DNA of 64,000 nt from Pogonophryne albipinna (GCA_028583405.1 CM053243.1:48508688-48572687), one strand, 5' to 3'; positions 1-12,430 are shown, numbered from the stretch's first letter. Translations and numbers: made by a program. Notes: generated by a model not told the origin, from the sequence alone.

Positions 1-912
1 TGATGTTTTTTCGAGTCTTCTGGCCAATCAGAATCAAGATTGTTGCCGGAAGTCCCCACGGAGAATAACTTTGCGGGAGAACTATTCTTTATACATCCAT
101 GGGTACAACTTCAGATAAAAAAGAACACATAATGAAATATGACCCCCGGTTTGATGATTGACAGGTCACAGAACAATGGGGGCTATCTACCCTTACCCAG
201 AATTTAAAGTAATTCACACAGACTCTCTCCTCTTTGCTCTTCAGCTGTCAGAACAAAGTGAAAAACAAACAATGGCATCAAATATTATTAATATGTCGGT
301 TAGTAATAGATTTATTTATTTTCTTCTCAGAGTGTACCAGAATGCGTAGTTTATATGTTAGTATTTTTAAAATTCTCCTGGGGGAGAATCCCCCCAGACC
401 CCCCTGCTGGGGTTGGGTTTTCAGCATGTGTGCCTTTTTATGTTATACAGTTCAGCTTTGATTCCATCATCTCATTAAACCTTTTTCAAAGCATTCTTTA
501 GTTCTGTGAAGGGATATAAGGGATATATGCACTGTACATCACTTTCATTAATATTGTATGCTGAAAAGCGTATATATTACAGCACAATTTGTTGTTGAAT
601 AGATTTGAGTGGGTCAAATTTTGGGTCGCGATTTATTGACAAATTAAAAAGTGGGTCCCGAGGCCTGACCAGTTGAGAACCACTCTACTAGACTCATGGA
701 TAATCTCGTTCTACAACAAAGGATTTCTGCAGACTTTACATTTCATGGCAATCTCACCTATATTGTGTTACTTATTATGTTGTGTAGCAAGGTGCTGCAG
801 GAATGAATGAAAACAGGACATTAGTTTACGTTTGACCACTTCTTGTTTTTTTAACGTTTTATTCAACGACATAAAATGCATCAGTAAATACCCCACTGGT
901 GAATGTAGGAAG
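1..912. other. Left flank; possible hAT right end near 600-690
   Basis: No gene is visible. The two short open frames at 158-461 overlap each other and show no recognisable motif. At 640-690 the text runs through a stretch ending in CCAGTTGAGAACCACT, the reverse complement of the AGTGGTTCTCAACTGG end typical of vertebrate hAT elements. This stretch is therefore probably the right end of a hAT whose left part lies outside or near the window edge. No TSD could be checked. Confidence 0.35.
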
Positions 913-1103
913 TAGGGCTGCCCCCAATTAGTCGACAAAACGTTAGTCGTCGAAAAAAGTATTTGTCGACAAATGTTTCATTAGTCAATTAGTCAAAAGA
1001 AAAAAGAAGCTCCATCCGTGCACTGCATATACTATGACACGTCAGGCGTAACCCCCTCAGACTTAATTCAGAGCTGTGCCTGGTCATTAAGTTAATTTGG
1101 TCG

Positions 1104-1190
1104 ATGTGAGAATAATCCATATATCTACTGTTATTATGTGTTTTATTGGGTAATTTGTCTGGCCATATAATATGTTATGAAAGCCAATTT
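1104..1190 (+). repeat. Dispersed direct repeat, copy 1
   Basis: About 85 bp (TGTGAGAATAA ... TATATCTACTGTTATTATG ... GTTATGAAAG) recurs in the same orientation at 5704-5785, just outside the right end of the AACGTTCT-rich element. It lies within the outer hAT. It may be part of a repeat that the foldback element interrupted, but copy 1 is separated from the element's left end by about 240 bp. Confidence 0.6.
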
Positions 1191-2794
1191 GACATTTATC
1201 TGTTATGCTGGGACACACATCTAAATCTCCCTTCTGGTCATAAAACAGGCTTATCTGATCTTAAAGGAAGATAATAGATGATGATTCGACCTCTGATTGA
1301 TTGATCACTCACTTCTTTTCATTCACAAGACATAATGTCATCATAAACTAACAGAGCCTTGCTTTAATCATGCTGTCGATACCAAATAAACAAACATGAG
1401 GATTACCTCACTCATTCATGTCCAGGCAAGTACCCAGCTAGCGGGGAACGTTCTCACAACTTTGGCTAACGTTACCTATTGGTTCTAATAAGGTTTTAAA
1501 GAAACATTTTAATCTGATGTTCAAAGAACCTTTTTAGGATGTTTATTTTTTCAAATAATGTTCCTATAAGGTTTAAGGTTAACTAAGACATAATGTTTTA
1601 ACTGCAACATTCAGAGGATGTTTTGAGGATATTATTAAGGCCTGAGATGACAGAAAGTGTTTTATAAAATGTTCCTTTAATGTGATATGTTAACAAAGGT
1701 GGAACGTTTTGCCTGCAACATTCTAAGGATGTGTTTTGGACGTTGTTGGGATAGCACATTAAAAAGATGTTCTTTATAAAACGTTCCCTCAATGTTACAT
1801 GATAACAAATGAAGAACATTCTCCAAGAAACATTCTGAAAATGTTTTCAGGATGTTATTCTTTTTTTATAAAACGTTCCTGTTATGGCAAATATTAACAC
1901 GGTCATGGTCAACGTCAGATTTATTTCTAGAGCTCTTTAAAAAACAAACTTGTTGCATTTGTTTGAAAAGGATGTTTAAAAAAAAATCTGATGTCACCAT
2001 ATTTTCCTTTTGAAAAAAACAAACAAGCACGTAATTCATGATAAGCTGTAAACAGATATTGCATGTTTGCGGTGGCATGTGTGGGTTTCCAGCTAGAAAT
2101 GTTTGTTACCATTCGTTGTTCAAGGAATGTTTTCAGCGGGACGTTTTATTTTGGTTCCCAGAATGTTCTTCTGAAAGGTAGGATAACGTTCTTTAAAAAC
2201 ATTCTTGAAATGTTTGGTGATAACCTTCTTAAGATGTTTTTGATAACCTTCTTAAGATGTTTTTGATAACATTGTTAGAACATTATGCCCTACTGTTCTT
2301 AAGACGTTTTCAGCGGGATGTTTTATTTTGGTTCCCAGAATGTTCTTTTGAAAGGTAGGATAACGTTCTCTAAAAACATTCTTAACATTTTTGGTGATAA
2401 CTTTCTTAAGATGTATGAGCGCATTGAGACAATGAATATGACGTATAAAAACGAATTTATGCATGCCAATATTCACGGCAGACCACACGGCAGACCACTG
2501 ACCTTCACGTCCCATTGACTTGCATAGAGCTCCCTGAACGTTGGTAATAGAGGAGTTGGGATCGCGGCTAAATGCTCTCCGCAGATCCATTCTCACAGCG
2601 TTTATCAACCTTTTTCTTACTCAATATCAAGCCACACTTATTGTTTTTACTTCTTTATTTTAATTGAATAATGTAGGACTTTTGTTGCCGTCAGTTATGG
2701 GGAGAGTAGGGGCTCAGAAAACTGAAATCTGTATTGTTTCATCGTTTTTTCCTTCTAATTTTGTATTCTTTTCTAAACCACACACTGTTATTTA

Positions 2795-4110
2795 CTCAAC
2801 AATAACACATAATTATCCTTGCGTTTATTTATTTGTTTGATTAATAAACACAAGTTGGAGTCCGTCAGGACCTTATATATACAGTCTATGGTCAGGACCG
2901 AGGGTCGGAGCAGCTCATAGTAGTTGCTTTAGAGAATTTTACACCCGGAAGTAAGTATTCTCTCCGCTTCGCTTGACAAACCCTGTGATAGTCCTCAAGC
3001 TCTGTGATTGGATGTTTGAGTGTGCGCCGAGGGTTACGCCGAGCGTCGAACAGCACTTTGAAATGGGATGGAACCATGGCAGACTGTCCAAAACTAGATT
3101 TGAACGGGTCTGAAACATGCACTTGTCAAGGTTCAGAGGCAAATATGGCAGTTGCCATCGATCATCTTAAGATAAGATATACTTTATTGATCCTAAGTTG
3201 GAAACATTTGCGTTACATCAGCATGTGTAACAGTTGTAAATATGCAGTGGTGTTTATTTGTAAATCATTTAGTATAATCACACACATTCTGTGTTTTATA
3301 TTTAACAATTCTGTGTTCTTTATTTATTGATTGTTCAATACCTGACAAGGTCGGAGATGAAAAACTTGGGTCGCAGGTTCCTCAACAGTGCATTACAAGA
3401 CATCTATCAATATGTGTATACCTCCACCATTAAACTGTCGTATTCTGCACATTCCTTATACTATCTACATACATCTTATAAGAGTATAATACATATGTAT
3501 AATATCAGTTAAAATAAGGGCTTAAACATACAGTAGTTAACATTGCAGGAAAGCAATATATTAGTACTTTGTCAGGCTTAATATTTATACCCCCAAAGCT
3601 TTTTTCTTATTCAAAATAAGACCTTAATCTAAAGTATTCTTTAATGTTTAAATAAAGCCTTATTAGTTTGTCTGTCTGTGTCTCCTATTAATATCTAATA
3701 ATAAAAATAATACATTTCAATAACGTGCTTTAACCACCAGGTGTCCCTTTCTATCAGCTGTGCACCGTTATGGTGTAAATATACCAATATACCGATTGGA
3801 TCAAATATAAAAGTCAGCCGAATTAGTATTGATACTGCAAGGAGACATATTGTGTGAAGAGAAATTGAAGATGTTGTTTAATTGCTGATATATTTATGAT
3901 CCACGTCACATATTCAGTTTCGGCGGCAGTTCTTCATGTTTGTCTAGAAGTCTTCTCATCAGGGCTCTATAAATAGAGAACTACGGCAGATATGTAATAT
4001 TTAATGCAGCCGAACCGTGTATTACAATGCCGTTATGTGATGACCTCCAAAGAGAAAAGCAAGCAAACTCGGAATAAAGTATTTTATTTAAAAAAAATGT
4101 TTTTCGGATT
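2795..4110 (+). repeat. Multicopy core repeat, copy A
   Basis: This stretch is closely matched at 52915-54650 (same orientation) and partly at 20990-21970. Shared landmarks are AATAAACACAAGTTGGAGTC, GATTGGATGTTTGAGTGTG, CTGAAACATGCACTTGTCAA and GGAATAAAGTATT. It includes an embedded AAGATAAGATATACTTTATT motif that looks like the inverted 3' tail of a retroposon. The open frames in it (3004-3512) recur with the repeat but show no protein motif, so I treat them as chance. In the other two copies this core is the centre of a foldback element. Long matching arms were not found here. Confidence 0.7.
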
Positions 4111-5430
4111 TCACATCAACAGGATGTCCGGTTAACTAAAATGTCCGTGCGGAACAATACCCCAACCCATAGATCCGTGGGTGAATAATGTCAATCACCA
4201 CATTACACACATCCCTTCACATTTACATTTAAATTTACATTAAAGTATTTCGTGAGGCCTTCTAAAATGTTTTTAAATATAATTAGGGTTGTAGTTGAAG
4301 AGTTTGTAACGGACAACGGCACGTCCATTAATTCCACAACCACACACATGGATTAACATCGATTTAATACATTAATGTAGCCTTTGTTTCTGCTAAAACA
4401 GGTGTCAACCAGCTGGGGCAACAAGAAAATCGGCGAAATCGAGTGTGACTATTTAAAAATAAATAATTATTATATTAATATTGACAATAACAACCGACCG
4501 TTGGGAAGCGTTCTCATGGCGTCTATTATCAACGCTATGGGAGGTCTATGAAGGTCTATGGGACGCCCTGCCCGTTGAAAACTAACTTCCAAGGGGTACC
4601 CTGTCCGTAATAGAGTGACGGGGAGGGGCCCTGACCGTCTGTCAACATGTGACGGGTTGGGAGTGAGAACGTGTTCTAATCACACTAAGGTATGTAGGCC
4701 CACAGTATTCATAATATCATATGTGTAAAATATCAGACAATAATCACACTTTTTTCTGACTATAAAGGTTGTGTCTTGTATGTAGGTTCTAACTGTTAGA
4801 TAAGCTATCTGGCCGTGTGTGGTTTGTGAGGGCTGCGTATAAACAGTGCCCGCTGTTTATGCATATTGAATAAAATCGTTATTGCACCCTTTAGATTTGA
4901 GACGGACAGACATATAGAGGAACGGACCGACTGTCACTGCCCGTCCCTGAAACCCCTGTTAGTGTTTGTATGTGTTTGTTTCTACTGTGTGTGTCTCTCT
5001 CTGCCTGCTGGTCTGCTCTACACGGCTGGGAGCAATCTCCAATCAACCACACCTGCAACCTGCTCATCAGCCACACTATGAAAGCCTGCAGCCTGCACTC
5101 ATTCCCTGCCGGATTGTTGCCGTGAACGGATTGTTGTCGTGAACGGTTTGTTGCGTGCCGCTCTAGCTGTTTACCTCCACTCCCAGCTCCCATTTTCTAA
5201 TAAACAAATGTTACTTTCACCAGCTGATTCCGATTCATCCTTTTACATGTGTTAATAGTCAAATTCCAATAGTTAAGTAAACTATCAAAATCATCCTAAT
5301 GACCACAGTGGTCAGTCCACTTACCCAGGAATTTTGAGTTGAACAATTACAGGAATATTATGTCTTTATGTTCTAATAATGTAAACATATTTTCGTAAAT
5401 TGTTACCACAGAACATTTGCATAATGTTTT
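4111..5430. other. Unassigned repeat-rich stretch; LTR-like segment at ~4956-5250
   Basis: No gene is seen. At 4956-5250 the sequence starts TGTTAGTGTTTG, has a pyrimidine-rich body, an AATAAA signal (5200-5206) and runs to ...CCTTTTACA. This resembles a solo LTR of a gypsy-type retroelement, but no flanking duplication was found. The open frames at 4866-5193 lie inside it on both strands and carry no motif. Confidence 0.25.
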
Positions 5431-5703
5431 AAACATAAAGCATGTTATCCTTCTCTAAAATAATAACATTCTGGCAACATAAACAAATCTGACTTGCAGC
5501 TGAAAACATTTTAAGAACAGTAGGGCATAATGTTCTAACAATGTTATCAAAAACATTTTAAGAATGTTTTTAGAGAACGTTATCCTCCCTTTCAGAAGAA
5601 CATTCTGGGAACCAAAAGAAAACGTCCTGCTGAAAACATTCCTAGAACAATGAATGTAACATTCTCAGAATGTTTTTAGAACCAAAAATGTTTAGCTGGG
5701 TAG

Positions 5704-5785
5704 TGTGAGAATAACCAATATATCTACTGTTATTATGTTTTTACTTGGTAATTTATCTGGCCATATAAAATGTTATGAAAGAATG
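5704..5785 (+). repeat. Dispersed direct repeat, copy 2
   Basis: This is the second copy of the TGTGAGAATAA...GTTATGAAAG unit found at 1104-1190. It begins right at the end of the foldback-like element. Confidence 0.6.
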
Positions 5786-5864
5786 TTATTTGGCTTCGCC
5801 ACTAGAGGGCGACAGAATGCAGCAGCAAGCGCTAAGAGGCGTGGTCACACCATGGATTTATAAT

Positions 5865-6882
5865 AGGCTTGTTTGAGACGCGTTGCGGCTCGCCTCGAAA
5901 GTAGACGAGAATAGCCGATCGCAGCCGGGGGAGGTCTCAAAAAGCTCGCCTGAAGTCGGACAGCTCGGAGTCGGCGTCGTCTTCTTCTTCTTTTTCTTCT
6001 TCTCTCTGTTTTTTGGCGGATTGCAAACAGCTTGAAGGTGCATACTGCCACCTCCGGAGTCGGCTTGACTCGGTTTGCATTTATGCCCACATGTGTTTAA
6101 TCGTTAATGTCAGATATGTACTAAGTAAATACATTTGTTCCTGCTCAAGATTAGATTCAACTTTATTGTTATTGCACATATTACAGGTACTGAGACAACG
6201 AAATGCAGTTTAGCTTCTAACCAGGTGCAACAAGCAGTAAAGTGAAAAGTAATGTACACAATCTACAGAATAAAATATAGAATGAATTGAATGATGAATA
6301 AACAGTGAGGGGTATGAATACACTAGATATACACAGCAGCCTGTGAGCAGTATGAACAGTGTGTGTGAATACACTAGATATCAGCCTGTGAGCAGTATGA
6401 ACAGTGTGTATGAATATGCTAAGATATATAAAGAATGAAAACGGTAAGCAGTGCAAGTATAGTATAAAATATATAGATATTAATTTCATGATGATAAACA
6501 TTGTGGAACAATGATAAAAATGGGAATGGAAGTGGCCACGTAAAACTGACACAAAACAACAACAAACTTTAGCCGAGCCAATTGGAGAGTTTCACCAGCA
6601 GCACGGGGTAAAAACCACCAATGAGCGCTCAGCTCGAGATACCAGCGAGTCGTTTCCCATCAAGCATTTCGCTTCCGCAGCCCGTGGAGAGGAACTGCGC
6701 CGCCTCGCCACGCCTCGCTCTCAAGGCTGCGGGCGTCTTTGTCCCGTGAGATTTCAACGTCTCATGTGGGCGAGCCTCCAGAGCAAGTCGGACAAAATGA
6801 CTAACCATCATGCAACGCACTAGCAAGACGTTGATCGAAATTGCGCAGGTCTGCGCAGGTCTCGCTTGTCTCAAACAAGCCT
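5865..6882. mobile_element. MITE with AGGCTTGTTTGAGAC ends
   Basis: The terminal inverted repeat AGGCTTGTTTGAGAC at 5865 matches GTCTCAAACAAGCCT ending at 6882. AAT occurs directly outside both ends, compatible with a 3-bp TSD as in PIF/Harbinger elements. Subterminal regions are GC-rich (CGCGTTGCGGCTCGCC left). The interior contains a separate teleost dispersed repeat (6146-6560). There is no transposase, so it is non-autonomous. The superfamily is an inference from TSD length. Confidence 0.6.
6146..6560. repeat. Teleost dispersed repeat (GATTCAACTTTATTGTTATT type)
   Basis: The segment opens with GATTCAACTTTATTGTTATT, then ACAACGAAATGCAGTTTAG. I associate this signature with a common fish retroposon or DNA-element tail. 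It then degrades into short internal duplications (GAATACACTAGATAT...CAGCCTGTGAGCAGTATGAACAGTGTGT repeated at 6315-6410). The class is not determined. The minus-strand open frame over it has no motif. Confidence 0.4.
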
Positions 6883-7270
6883 AATAAGAACTGGATACAG
6901 CGTCGGAGGCGGAGTCTCGTTCTTCCCTATGAGAGCTGCTCATTGGCGCATGAGGACAAAATGGCCTGATATTCTCGAGAGCAATACGTCACAGATTACC
7001 CGTCATGCCTGGCTGTTAGAGCAGAAGTACCCGTATGTGCGATCATAGAGCATGCGCCCCTTAAAGAGCAACTTGCAGGTTAGAGACCCCAGTGAATAAA
7101 TGTGTAGGAAAATGATGTATACACTAGATTTTCAAAAAAATATACATAAATATACACTACAGTGACATCTGGCGTCGTTTTTGTAAGACATGTTTACTTC
7201 CGCATAAAAAAAGACCACCCGCGTGTGACGTCACATGAGGGAGAGCGGCCGGTCTATCGTATTAATAAAC

Positions 7271-7473
7271 ATGGATCACAATGCTAGTTTTGACACAGAA
7301 GAGGTTGAAAATGTATATTCGTATGCATATGACGGACCACAACCTTATAATTATGAGCCTGCTAGGCGTCCAAGAGACCAGGAGCAGCCAAGGATTAGGA
7401 GAAATAACGGCCATCGGCGAGAAATGGAGCTGTGGTGTGAGGAGAACCAGTGGGGAACAGGGCAGCTGTCTTG
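7271..7473 (+). CDS. Candidate first exon, unidentified (possibly P2X7-tail-like element gene)
   Basis: From ATG at 7271 the frame encodes an acidic N-terminus (DTEEVENVYSYAYDG), then PQPYNYEPARRPRDQ, a basic stretch (RIRRNNGHRREME) and WCEENQW. It reaches CTTG followed by GTGAGT at 7474, a good splice donor, and stops if read through (7475-7477). Codon content is protein-like rather than random. The YNYEP block followed by a W/C-rich stretch weakly recalls the fish family annotated as P2X7-C-terminus-like, which often rides on DNA transposons, but the cysteine spacing does not fit well. It may be exon 1 of an element-borne gene inside the outer hAT; no second exon was found. Function is unknown. 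Confidence 0.3.
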
Positions 7474-7519
7474 GTGAGTGACCGGCGTTAGCTACAGTTA
7501 ATGTTAGCTAACGTCGGTC

Positions 7520-9556
7520 ACATCACAACATTGTAAAGTTAGCTATCATATATCAGGCTATAACTAAAGTAGTATTGATAATATAGTAACGTTACTGGCA
7601 GGACTGTTGATACTTGATACTGATCCATAACAGAAACTAATGCGCAAGTATCAGCCGTATCTCGCGTTACCTAATGCAACTCCACACGTCTACGGTGCTG
7701 TGTACCGGAGGGGAGAGAGAGGAGCGAAGGGGGGGAGAGAGAGAGCAGCAGCGGAGGGGGGGGGGGAGAGAGATGTAATACGGTTTCCTGATAAACGTTT
7801 TGTTTGATAGGCCTCAGCTGTGGAGAGTATGTGCTGCAGGGAGGTGGATGCACCTCACACAACGCACCCAGGAACGAACGCTAGCTCCGGTCCTTTTCCT
7901 GTGAGGGAAACTGTGGACTCGAAGTCCTGACACTGACAGGCTTGAGTTTGTGCAACCTGCACAAACACAAGCTCACCATGATTACAAATGGTGAAATGCA
8001 ATGTAAAATTACCGAAAAAATACCAGCTCACTAAATCACAACCGCTCAAACCAACTACAAACTACTACCAAGGATTGGGCAGAGAAGGAGTCCGAGAAAG
8101 TTGCTCCGCCATGTGACGTAATATAACGCGTTTGACGTATAACGTTAAATTAAAGGAGGAAAATGATTTATATTGCCATGGTGAATATCTTTTGATGAAA
8201 TTATTGTTTATTTTAAATCGTAAATATTATCTGTTTTCTTGTACCTTCCGGTGCAACCCCAAGGGGTGTTTATTTGAGTGAGGCAACTGAGGACAGCCGA
8301 TGTGTATGAGACCTGATGAGACGAGGAGCGGAATAGTTTTCGACGGCAAATTGTCATTGAAAATTAGTGTTGCAAATTGGACTGCAAAGTATAATAATAT
8401 AAGAAAGTATATCGCTGAAATATTGATTTAGATTTTTTATTTTGAGTCTATTTAAGTCAATAATATTTAGTTAATTAATTTTCTTTTTTTCAGAGTCCGG
8501 CGCACTTCCTGGGGGCTTGGGTCACACCTATGCGCAGACAGAGGGGCCAATAGAACCTGGTCCCTCCCCGCCAACCAATGTTAGAAGACTCTATTCAATC
8601 TACAGAGAGAATAAAATGTGATGTACACAAGAGAATGGGACTTCTTCCTGTGAATCTGAGAGACAGATAACTGCATTTTATGTGGACTGTGGATCAGAGA
8701 AATAGGAGAAGACCTCGGCCGAGTACTTTTGTAGACTTATGGTATCATTAACTTGACGAGAAGCTTCCTGGATTCTTTTCAGCTACTCCTACCTCAAATT
8801 ATAGAAACGCAACATCGGGCAGGAAATCCAGAGTGTGGATCTTTCTGAGCGAGTAAAGGACGAGTCCCACAAGGTGACATGCAGACTACGACGGCAAAAA
8901 GTCTCCTCCATATCGACACCATCACAGCGCAGCTTCCTGAATGCCGGCTTCATAACAAAACACAGAGCTTAATTATCCAGACGACAACGTGTGTTACTTT
9001 CTCAGACTCTGAGGAAAACAGCAGCAGTGACCCAGGCAGTGGCCTAGCTTTGTATCAACATATTTAGACCTATAAGATATAAACATTCTGACCTCAGAAA
9101 ACGATAAAGCTTTAATTTCTTGATCATTTTCAGTGTTTCTGTTTCCTCTGTAGTATTTATTGGGTTGTATATAGATATGAATAATAGAAACTATGTGTGT
9201 GTCCTCGCTGCTTGTTCACACACACAATAAGAATCCTTACCGGAGCTTCTGCTGTTTATACCGCTGCATCCGTGCGCTATGACTCTCATGCACTCTCTAC
9301 ATTTAATTTATATTTCAAAGGTTCATTATTACAGTTTTATTTTGTATTTTATGTGAAGCACAACGTACCATGCTGTTTTAATAATGTTCTTTATCAGCCT
9401 TTGAAACTGAAACCATTTTGGGAGAAGAAAATAAGAATTAAAACAAATATATATATTTATAATCATAATATAAAAACGTGCAACGATTAGTCGACTAATC
9501 ACCTTAATTGACGACTATTGGTCGACTAGAAACATCTTTAGTCGAGGGCAGCCCTA
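7520..9556. other. Interior and right end of outer hAT, no recognisable gene
   Basis: Contents are a purine-rich tract (7710-7770, GGGGGAGAGA), a stretch ending in TTTTTTTCAG at about 8490 that could act as a splice acceptor, and an AT-rich run before the hAT end. The open frame at 8879-9067 follows the acceptor-like site but has no recognisable domain. Whether 8490-9070 is a second exon of the 7271 candidate cannot be decided by eye. Confidence 0.3.
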
Positions 9557-10654
9557 GTAGGAAGCTACTGTATCGTAAAAGAGACTGCTCAAAGTAGTCA
9601 CGGGACTTTGGCCGCCTTTAGCTCACTGCACCAGTGTGGACCTGATGCCTGGGTAAAGGTTTGGATGTGGCCGAGACATTTTCATTCAAATCTGGACACT
9701 ATGAATATTCCTACAACAATTCATCAAAGTGATTTATCTTGAGTAAAGAAGCAGATGTTTTTGGCCTGCTTGTGACACAGCTTCCATACGTCCTCTGCAC
9801 AAAAATGTGCTGAATTCATCATCCAATAAATCACTGAAACAAGGAGTCAATTAAAATGGGCAATTACGTCCAGACATTTGTATACTAGGGGAACCATAAC
9901 ACTCCCCATGTTGTTTGCCAAGAAGTAGCTCCAGTATTTACCTTACTTTTAAACCCCAGATTGAGGTTTTCCCATTTTAGCTTTGGAGAAAGAAAGGAGA
10001 GACAACAGAGAAAAGAAAGTCATCTGGGGACAGAAAGCATTAACAAAGGGAGAGGAAGAGAGCTGGTGATAAATCAAAGCAACTCAGATGACTCTCTGAT
10101 TGGCTGATTGCATTTCCTTGTTCCAACAATTATGAAACTGTGGCCACATTCAATCCTTTATTTCTTTACAGAAGTGTGTCCGTACAGGATTTAAAGCAGG
10201 CTTCACTGTGTGAGGAATTGAGCTTTTCTTACCCAGTTTTACCCGGTAACCCCTTCCAACAAACTGTCTAACTCTCAATTATATATATATATTATATAAT
10301 TCACAATTGCATTAAGGTAAAAAATCAAATACTACAAGCTTTCATAAAAAAATGTAAACAAATGAAATGTTCTAAATACAGTAAAAGCATTTGAAGGTGT
10401 GATTGGGTTGAACTGAAGGCACTCACCTAAGATCCAGGGAGGTGTTGAGAGGAGGAACCAGAGAGGCTGCAGACAGGACCGGTGCCTAGAGAATCAAATA
10501 AGCTTCCATCAGAGCAAATCCTTTTCTTTGGGTATTTTTTATGTTCGTTATGAAGCATGTCTGCAGGTATATGTACTGCTACCTGGAAACAGTCTAAACC
10601 GCACAATTGTAAACACAATATATGAGCAGTGATTTACATGAAAGCATCACATCC
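9557..10654. other. Apparently unique intergenic sequence
   Basis: I see no gene, RNA or mobile-element end here. There is a short (AT)n run at 10281-10300, and AT content is moderate. Confidence 0.4.
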
Positions 10655-11065
10655 TTAAAGAGCCTGTGACACGAGTTTCCCCCATCATCCAAACCCATCA
10701 ATTTGAGTAAATATTGTCCCCTTGAAAACCGTTACTGAACTGATTTTGGATATTTGTACTTTGATAACCATTAATCTGCCCTTCAATGTTGACCATTTTC
10801 TGGATCTTCTCGGAGATTCTTCAAGTCCCGCCAAATTATGTGTGACGTCATTGCGGGCACAGCGCTCCAGCTGCACCGTTCAGGATCCCAGCATCTGGAT
10901 GTAAACGCACGATGGCGCACACAGCAGCAAGCTCAGACAGCGATGACAGTTTAATTTTGAACGTGTCTGAGAGCTCATATGAGGCTGAAGGATCGGTTTA
11001 TGTTGTATCTGTTAGAAGTTTAGGAATTAGGTGCGTCAATATGGGCGATCATACGGTCATGTAGC

Positions 11066-11946
11066 CAGTGGTGGAATGGGACTAAAAATCATCCCGGGAC
11101 TCTCGACCGGCCCACTTCGGTACCGCTAGTAAATTGTCAACGGGGGGAGTGGGGGATGTCGGGGGCGACGGGTGCTGTAGGCTGGGGAAGGCTAAGCCTT
11201 CCCAAATATTTGTGTCACTGCATCCTGGTAAAATACAAATATAATGTATAATGTCTGTGTCTTTGACATTAGCGCTGCTAGCCACCTGTGCCCTGTACTA
11301 CGAAGCCAGTTCAACATACCCTGGATATGTTTGAGTAACAAACAAACTAACAACAACAAACTAACAAACGAGATCTCGCTAAGCGGTCCTACGACGCTGG
11401 TTATTAACTCGGTAAATCAAGCCAGGGTTTCTCTCACCAGCTGAGAGCGCGTTCACGTCTAAGACACGAGTGGATCTGACTTTAATTACATTTGACTTGA
11501 GTGTTTCGTCAACATAATGTGTTGCTTAAAATAATACTTCTGCATACAGTATGTGACACTGTAAGTGTTGCACGGCCAGATACGGCTGGAGAAGCTGACT
11601 CGGATAAGGAAATATATGATATATTATGATATTATATGATCGATGATCTGATTGATGATGTAATATGAATGATAAGTGCGACACGTCGGCGTCTTCTCTG
11701 CATACGGCAGTTTAAACTGTATTTCCTTTATCCTGTAATATAACTTGAGAGATTTAAACTCCGCACACTGAGTTGATCTCTTTTCTATAGACGCCGGAGG
11801 CGGGCAGCGTCAGGTAAAAGAAGTTATTTAGCCTTCCCAAACCTGAGCCTCACGCGCCGCCTATGGGGATGTACTAGTGACTTATCCGACCGGCCCACTT
11901 CGGTACCGGCCCATCGGGATTCGTCCCGATGGCCAGTCCGCCACTG
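11066..11946. mobile_element. hAT-like MITE (CAGTGGTGGAATGGGAC / CCAGTCCGCCACTG ends), interrupted
   Basis: The left end CAGTGGTGGAATGGGACTA and right end GATGGCCAGTCCGCCACTG belong to the same family as the small, intact element at 62439-62728. Internal matches include AACTGTCAACGGGGGGAG, which also appears in a second fragment at 11962-12000. The block from 11290 to about 11790 is a foreign PIF-like element. A matching 8-bp TSD was not found, so the copy may be rearranged. Confidence 0.5.
11290..11790 (-). mobile_element. Fragment of PIF/Harbinger-like MITE (same family as 26369-27409)
   Basis: It begins CCCTGTACTACGAAGCCAG and continues with sequence that is the reverse complement of the second half of the element in the copia LTR. 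Shared blocks are ACGGCCAGATACGGCTG, ATACTTCTGCATACAGTATG and AAACTCCGCACACTGAG. The far end is missing. Confidence 0.6.
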
Positions 11947-12115
11947 CACCCAGCCCACGTAAACTGTCAACGGGGGGAGCCTCGCTGCGGGGAAACGGTG
12001 GACCTAGTGTCCCGATCGGAGTGGGAATAATAATAATAATCAGTGCATTTTATCCATTAATTTCCCCAACATTGTGGTAAAAAAAAACACACGTTTAATC
12101 CATGTTGGTGTACTA

Positions 12116-12430
12116 CAACTACAAAAAGCATCGGTTTGTTTTCTCATCAGGAAATGCAGACCGGCTCAAACAAACGATTTTTAATCATCATCCTCACGAT
12201 CATTTAATGTATCATATGTTCGCCGAATTGACATGAAAGCACTAATAAATGTAGTTTAATCCACTTGAGTTTATAACTACAAAAATAATCGATTTGTTTT
12301 TATATCACATCCTACGGGAGGAAATTCAGCAGCTCTCACTACCGATTTGTAATCCTAATTTAATCATCATCTTCATCACGATCATGTATGTTTATGTTCG
12401 CCGAATTGACATGAAAGCACTGACAAATAT
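12116..12430 (+). repeat. Two-copy tandem repeat, ~160-bp unit
   Basis: Units start at 12116 and 12275 with AACTACAAAAA. Both contain ATCATCATC, TTCGCCGAATTGACATGAAA and GCACT near their ends. They diverge at perhaps one base in seven by eye. Confidence 0.65.

Larger units (their letters stand above)
1431..5702. mobile_element. Foldback-like element with AACGTTCT-type internal repeats
   Basis: The left end TACCCAGCTA is the exact reverse complement of the right end TAGCTGGGTA. The left interior (1440-2420) is built of degenerate repeats around AACGTTCT, AATGTTCC and GAACATTCT. A 2120-2400 block (TTTTGGTTCCCAGAATG etc.) reappears inverted at 5500-5640, so the two sides can pair. The middle (about 2450-5430) holds the multicopy core repeat and unassigned sequence. 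No protein is encoded, so it is non-autonomous. The class is undetermined. Confidence 0.5.
913..9556. mobile_element. hAT-type DNA transposon, heavily filled by later insertions
   Basis: The ends are inverted: TAGGGCTGCC at the left and GGCAGCCCTA at the right. Both are followed inward by GTCGAC-rich subterminal sequence (ATTAGTCGAC and GTCGACTA motifs). Perfect 8-bp TSDs GTAGGAAG flank it at 905-912 and 9557-9564, the hallmark of the hAT superfamily. At 8.6 kb it is much longer than a normal hAT, and it contains other repeats (foldback-like units, a MITE and a multicopy core repeat). I see no intact transposase inside, so it was probably a non-autonomous or decayed copy that served as a landing site. 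Confidence 0.8.

Noticed and set aside
3004..3512. Open frames conserved between core repeat copies A and C
   Set aside because: Conservation is expected from recent duplication of the repeat. The frames have no motif and are not kept in copy B.
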